This document shows, piece after piece, positions 59,093 to 64,000 of a DNA stretch of 64,000 bases (positions within the stretch are counted from its first letter, which is position 1; each line of letters begins with the position of its first letter). The position numbers were made by a program, and so were the translations under genes. Below the pieces are notes generated by a model. The model was not told the origin of the DNA, did no database searches, and saw only the letters and a list, made by a program, of their open reading frames with translations. This stretch comes from Skeletonema tropicum (lineage: Eukaryota > Bacillariophyta > Thalassiosirophyceae > Thalassiosirales > Thalassiosiraceae): assembly GCA_037178625.1 (NCBI GenBank), contig CM074131.1, positions 1,550,001-1,614,000 of the forward strand, written 5' to 3'.

Positions 59093-60403
59093 TGTGAAAC
59101 AACAATAATTATTGACACTTGTTCAATTAATGCCGATGACTTCTTGCCCATTGCCGTCGCCTGCATGCATACTGCCTTGGCTCGCTTCTTGGCCTTGGAT
59201 CCTTGATTGTTGCCTATGATGCTCTGATTGCCCTACTGCTGATCTGATTGTTACGATGGATATGAAGTAGATAGATTATTTTAGTCACTACTCTCTAGAC
59301 ACCGGGTCAGTAGAGAAAGAAGAATTTAAACCTGGAGGGGTTACGATGGATGGTATTGTAGGTATGTAAGTACCAGCTGGAGGGTAGCTGGCTCCGCTAC
59401 TCCGCTGGCTCCAAAACATCAAAAAATGAGGTTTGAGGTTACACCGTTACACTCGTTTACAAGCTGTTACAAGTGTTACATGAAGGAGATGAGAAAGGAA
59501 GCGAAGGAAAAACGGTAATGAAATGACACCGTCCTTGAAAGATCAAAGTCACGCTGCGCGCCTCGCCCAGCAGAAAAGCAAGAGCCGGCCGCAGGCCGGC
59601 CGGCGCGGCGCCGCCATCAACCACTAACACTAAGTATGATTTCTTATGCTTTGATGGCCGCTATCATAAGTAGAACTGATGGTAACATAGATGTAGTGGA
59701 ATGACTACATACCAGCGATAAAGATGCGGTGCCTGCTTGATAGATATATGATGTCTTTGGGAATGCTCCTTAATGCACCCAGCCATCGGCATTCTCCTTG
59801 CGCTGTGTAGATGTATAACATCCATCAAAATTTGCAAATAATTATGGTTCGGAGATTCATATGAACGTGCTCCTTATTAGTTACACTCAGGAACTACAAT
59901 CAAGGTAAGAAATGATGTCAGTTGCCATCCTACGCTACAAAACACTTGCATTCATTACTGTGAGGTCAAACTGTCTTCCTATCATTTGATCTCAAATCAA
60001 GAATGCACAAATCAATTATGGATGAAAGTCTAAAGCAGTCAAAAAGCACTCGTTGCGCCCGAAGTCTTGGTTGGAGAGAAACGCACAACGCTCCTGTGTA
60101 TATGTAAGGCAAAAGGCCGTAGATATGCATTGAAGCTTTGTGGTTTGCCCTAACTAAGCAATTTTCTCACGGGTCGATGAGCCGTCGACCTTGCTTACAA
60201 CTTCATGATCTTTTTACTACTTGAACCTTATTCTCTTACTCACCATTTACCGTTGTTACTTCTTCAACTTGAAGCAAATTTAATGGTTTGACATCTTCTG
60301 ATGCAGGAAAGAGGAAAATTAAAATGCTGGACGTCACAAAATTTAAAATGGTTTTTCCAAGATGAATCAGCTCTAAAAGTAGCTCGATATTAAGCATGCA
60401 GCC
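59093..60403. other. Long divergent intergenic region upstream of SAS-6
   Basis: 1.3 kb without a supported ORF or RNA gene. Two TTACGATGGAT repeats (near 59249 and 59341), a cluster of GTTACA-type motifs (about 59438-59480), and a very GC-rich segment at 59584-59616 with inverted repeat GCCGGCC-GCA-GGCCGGC (59584-59600). The last few hundred bases are AT-rich. Confidence 0.45.
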
Positions 60404-62609
60404 ATGACCGATTTTGATCGTATCAACCCGCTCTTTGAGAGAACTTGCGTTCCGTTTGAAATATTTCAGAGCAGCAGTGGCAACAAATCCGAAAACAGTA
60501 AAACTAATGGAAATTTCACAGTTAGGATTCTACAAGGTCATCGTCCTCAACGAAATGGTAATGGTAGGGAGCGTGTCATCCGCTTTGAAATGTCGGATGA
60601 GTGTAACTTGATTGGTGCGGTAGATGAAAGAAACAGCAGTTTCGAGTTTGGCCATCGGACGCCATCAAATCGTGGAGTGAATAGAACGACTCCGGTCATT
60701 CATGCTCCGTTCATGACGGCAGATCGGGGCAACCAGCAGCAAAGCTATGGCGACTCTTTAAGACTGGAAACAAAACCAATTACATCAATTCCTTATCGTC
60801 CAATTGAACTGTTTGAGCTTGAGGTGGGCGAGTCTGACTTTGCCGATCTACGTCGTGATCAAGCTCTTTTGGTCGACTTTTCCGACTTCGCCAATTCGCT
60901 GATCTCACTGCTCCAGTGCTGCGAATTGGGTGATCTTCAATCCGAATCCGTTGATGTTGAGCAACAGCAGCATCAGCAGCAGCAATACCAGGAACAGAAT
61001 GCATTCAATCACAACGTTGCTGGTACAGCTTATCAACAGTATGCACAACAACACAATGGACATTCCAATGAATCTTCACAGTGGGGAGGAGTCGGAAACT
61101 ACACACCGTGGTCCACGCCATCTCAAGGCCAACCTCATCCGATGTACCGCCAACATCAAGCACTGCAGTACCAGAGGAGTCCCTCTCCGTTTGACAAGAT
61201 GAGTTCTGCCATCCCAGTGTCTACGTACACCTGTCGACTGGAAGCTGAATACAACCAAGCATCCTCTGACGAAGGCGTGCAATGGAGGAGCGGCCAAACT
61301 TCCGCTATCAACACACGCAGCTCGCATAATGCTCGATTCAGCATTGTTGAATCAAATCAGTTTCGTGAGCTCACGCACCTTGCATTGAATCTAAAGACTG
61401 GCACGGATAAGTCAGTCAGACTATATCTATCATCAAGGCTTGCCCAGACAATGATGCAGGTTGGAAGCGTCCAATCACTCTACCAGGATCAACAACGAAG
61501 ATGCGAGACGGCCGAGACAAATCTAATTGGGCTCAATAAAAGATTGCAAGAGCTTAGCCACTCGTCGGAAGCTGAAAAGCGTCATATTCAGTATCAATCA
61601 GAGGAAAGACTTCATGCCGAGAGCAATAGTCGTGTTACTGAAGTCAACGAAATAAAAGCCATTAAAGATGCGGAAATTCAAGAGTTGAACGAACAAGCAC
61701 AGAGGAGCAAGGCGCTGTTAGAGAATAAGATTCGTGTCCTAGAAGATATCAACAAGAAGATCAACGATCAGAAGTTGACGAGTGAAAACGAAAACGAACG
61801 TCTATCTACCAAGCTGAGCATCCAGGAGGCATCCAACAAGTCAATGACAAATGAGCTGAGCACGCTGCACGTTCAGATAGAGGATCTACGACACGAAAAG
61901 GCTGCAACAGAAAGGAGTCTTCACCAGATACAGATGCAACTTGCATCGCTCGAGCATTCAAATAGTAGCCAGGAGAAGACCATAACACAAACAGAGGCAA
62001 AGATGGAGTCTGCAGAGATGATATCTGCAAACGCTAAAGAAACCCTCTTCCCGTCAAAACGTGCAGATGGAGGATCTTCGCCGCCGCCTATCTGAAGCAG
62101 AATTGGAAGTATCGCAGTACAAAGACCTGACGAGTCGATACCAGAGAAATCGGCTAGAGATGAAGAAGAAAATGAAGGAGACAAATGAGCTGATGCGTGA
62201 ACAGGAGAAGAAGTTGGCCTCAACAGAACGTGATGCAGACGAGTTGAAACGCAATGTGGATCGATTGGAAAGAGATTTGAGTTCTGCAAAGCAAGAGATG
62301 CAAGGCATGGAACATGAATTGAATGGTGCAAAGCAAAAGATGGAAGAAGATAAAAAGAAGCTCGAAAATAATCAGCAGGTGATAGCGTGGTTGAACAAGC
62401 AGGCAAGCAGCTCTAGTGGAGCAGTTCTTGCAATCAACACACCTGCCGTTGGTCCACGGGTTGGTCATACTTCTTCTTCGTCTTCATTATCGCGCTATCT
62501 ACCTTCTCTCCCTCGACAAATAGATCCAAAACAATCCATGATCACACCAGATCCTTCTCACCTTTACCCAAAACCAACTCCTTTTATCTCGAGGAGACCG
62601 CCTGGGTGA
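60404..62609 (+). CDS. SAS6: SAS-6 centriole cartwheel protein
   Basis: About 735 residues. The ATG at 60404 opens the SAS-6 head: NPLFERTCVPFEIF, VIRFEMSDE, IELFELEVGESDFADLRRDQALLVDFSDFANSLISLLQCCE (conserved LxVDF core, in pieces), then RFSIVESNQFRELTHLALNL and DKSVRLYLSSRL, the PISA signature (about 61330-61440). A Gln/Asn/His-rich insertion of about 90-100 residues (about 60955-61230) interrupts the head between these parts. A long coiled coil follows, and the conserved end NNQQVIAWLNKQ (about 62370-62404) comes before a Ser/Pro tail. SAS-6 dimers set the nine-fold symmetry of centrioles and basal bodies. The frame changes near 62050-62060 next to an AAAA run; the coiled coil is continuous across it. 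It converges on homoserine kinase with a 144-bp gap. Confidence 0.9.
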
Positions 62610-62753
62610 TTATTTTATGAAGAATGCTCCTTCAAGAGTCTAACTAGTAGCTGTTACTAAGAATAAGTGATTTGTTGCTACCTTAATGTTTGTCTATGTA
62701 GCTTATTAGTTCTCTTGAGCTCGCGTTACCTCTTTCTCCTCTGCATAATCTAT

Positions 62754-63945
62754 CTATACATTATCTCTAAATTTGATGAATTCAGAACTGAAAGGAGGTT
62801 CAACTTTCACTACACGTGCCCCCTCCTGACTTGCCTGCGTCACAACAATCCGTCCCTTCACTCCGAACGTTTGTGCCACCTCCATCATCCCCTTGGCAAC
62901 AGAATAATCAGTACGTTCCTTCTCTCGTTGAGTAAAAATATCACCACTTGCTCCACTAGTAAATGCCATCACGGTAGGTCCAGCTCCACTGAGGAAGGCA
63001 CAACATGCCCCCGACTCTTCCGCAGCCTTGATCATAGGGAACAAGTGTGGGTAGAGGCCCTCAGCACGTTGTGGTTGATGCATCCTATCCTGCACTCCCC
63101 ATTTGAGATTGTCAAGGTTACCCAAACACAATGCGTGTATCAAGAAAGCCACACGTCCAATGTTGAATGCCGCATCAGCTCGAGGTATTGCATCTTTGAG
63201 TACTGCACGAGCAGTTTTTGTCTTGCCGATAAAGTCGGGGATGAACATGACACATTGCATGCCTGGTGGACTGGGGATGCGTTCCGTCACCCAACGTGTT
63301 CCATTGTGGATACCAACTTGGAATCCACCGTAAATGACCGGGGCTACATTGTCAGGATGTCCCTCAATACTCGCAGCAATTTGCAATAAACTTTCTGATC
63401 CCCAAACTGGCAATCGATGTCCAGCCAATACCAATCCGGCGATGATACCAGCAACAATTCGCGGCACTGGAACTTCCCAAGCCGCGTGCATAGGGAATAC
63501 GACTCACCACATGATATTTCAGTGGAGGCATGGGTTTATTTGCCGTTTCATACGCCGCCTTGACACCCGTAACAATATAATTGGAATCATCCTTGGGCAT
63601 CTCCTCTGCTCCATCTCCCTCCGCGGTAATCTCAAACTCGCTCGCTCGAGAAACAGTAACCTCGGTCCATAAATCGACAGCAACCCCGATGCAATCATAT
63701 CCAGGACCACAATTTGCCGAACTGGCAGGAACACGCACTGTCACTGATTGTCTCGGTGTGCTGTTTTCATCTTCCACAGCCATGCGTGCTGCGATGCGTC
63801 GCCGCATCCTTTCCTCGTGAGAGTGGGGCATGAAGAATAGTCGTATTGTCGGATACACTTTTGCTACGTTCACCGCTGTTGATGTCATATTCTGGATCTT
63901 GAAAGATGAATGATGTTCGCGAGGTGCCAATGGTTGCTGAAGCAT
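62754..63945 (-). CDS. thrB: Homoserine kinase (ThrB), GHMP family
   Basis: About 395 residues. It phosphorylates homoserine with ATP on the way to threonine. Visible motifs: VRVPASSANCGPGYDCIGVAVDLW (substrate region, residues about 68-91), the ATP-loop ARGLGSSSAA followed after a frame change by IVAGIIAGLVLAG, EGHPDNVAPVIYGGF, and the C-terminal FLSGAGPTVMAF glycine motif. The frame breaks near 63466 inside the invariant loop, equivalent to one extra base, which strongly suggests a sequence error. Start: ATG at 63945 or 63888 (MTSTAVNVAK); neither gives a clear signal peptide. In algae this enzyme is normally plastidial, so a presequence exon may lie upstream, at or beyond the window edge. 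Confidence 0.9.
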
Positions 63946-64000
63946 CGGAGGGAGTGTGAAAATTCATGCTGCCTAGTCGGTCCTTATTCTGCCTGGCGTT
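63946..64000. other. Window edge upstream of homoserine kinase
   Basis: 55 bases with nothing assignable; possibly 5' leader or further 5' coding sequence of the homoserine kinase gene. Confidence 0.3.

Noticed and set aside
733..63945. Programmed frameshifting as explanation for the many frame changes
   Set aside because: Breaks occur in unrelated genes, in both directions, without a shared slippery site plus structure; sequence error is far simpler.

Overview
This 64 kb window looks like nuclear DNA of a diatom, most likely a centric one. Evidence: short GT-AG introns of about 84-131 bp, large low-complexity Ser/Gln-rich proteins, stramenopile-type LRR and ankyrin proteins, bipartite plastid presequences with an aromatic residue after the signal peptide, and a protein family I associate with diatoms (733-2629). 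Two cilium/centriole genes (SAS-6 and an IFT54-like protein) point to a lineage with flagellate sperm, which fits centric rather than pennate diatoms. The species call is inference.

Layout. Left arm (1-8440): diatom-type conserved protein (+), ATP-grasp enzyme (-), BCCIP/Bcp1 (+), NSRP1-like splicing factor (-), dyskerin/Cbf5 (+). Centre (about 8751-23165): a 14 kb tandem satellite of roughly 184-bp units, 76 complete units between 8804 and 22861, with nested higher-order repeats and a degraded right edge. Right arm (23517-64000): small plastid protein (-), a 584-bp MITE-like element, membrane-anchored NAD-sugar epimerase (+), giant ankyrin-kinase (-), HSA/SNF2-like/SANT protein of the EP400/Eaf1 type (+), IFT54-like (-), secretory GT41/OGT-like glycosyltransferase (+), LRR protein (-), IML1/DEPDC5 GATOR1 subunit (+), His-rich tail-anchored protein (+), PAH+PHD protein (-), SAS-6 (+), homoserine kinase (-). 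Neighbouring genes lie on opposite strands at 15 of 16 junctions, with tail-to-tail gaps as small as about 10 bp.

A recurring problem shapes the annotation. Many clearly conserved genes (Cbf5, homoserine kinase, IML1, SAS-6, EP400-like, BCCIP, NSRP1, LRR, epimerase, OGT-like) are split by 1-base frame changes, often at homopolymers and sometimes inside invariant motifs. Essential genes are affected, so residual assembly indels are the best explanation. I give one gene span across such breaks and state where each break lies.

The genes do not form a pathway. They are housekeeping and signalling genes (rRNA pseudouridylation, splicing, chromatin, TORC1 control, threonine synthesis, centriole assembly) packed compactly on both sides of the satellite. 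The satellite is the most unusual object here: about 53% GC by my count of one unit, higher-order repeats of 740, 920 and 3138 bp, and a 65-67 codon ORF retained in 47 of 76 units whose reading frame rotates by one base from most units to the next.
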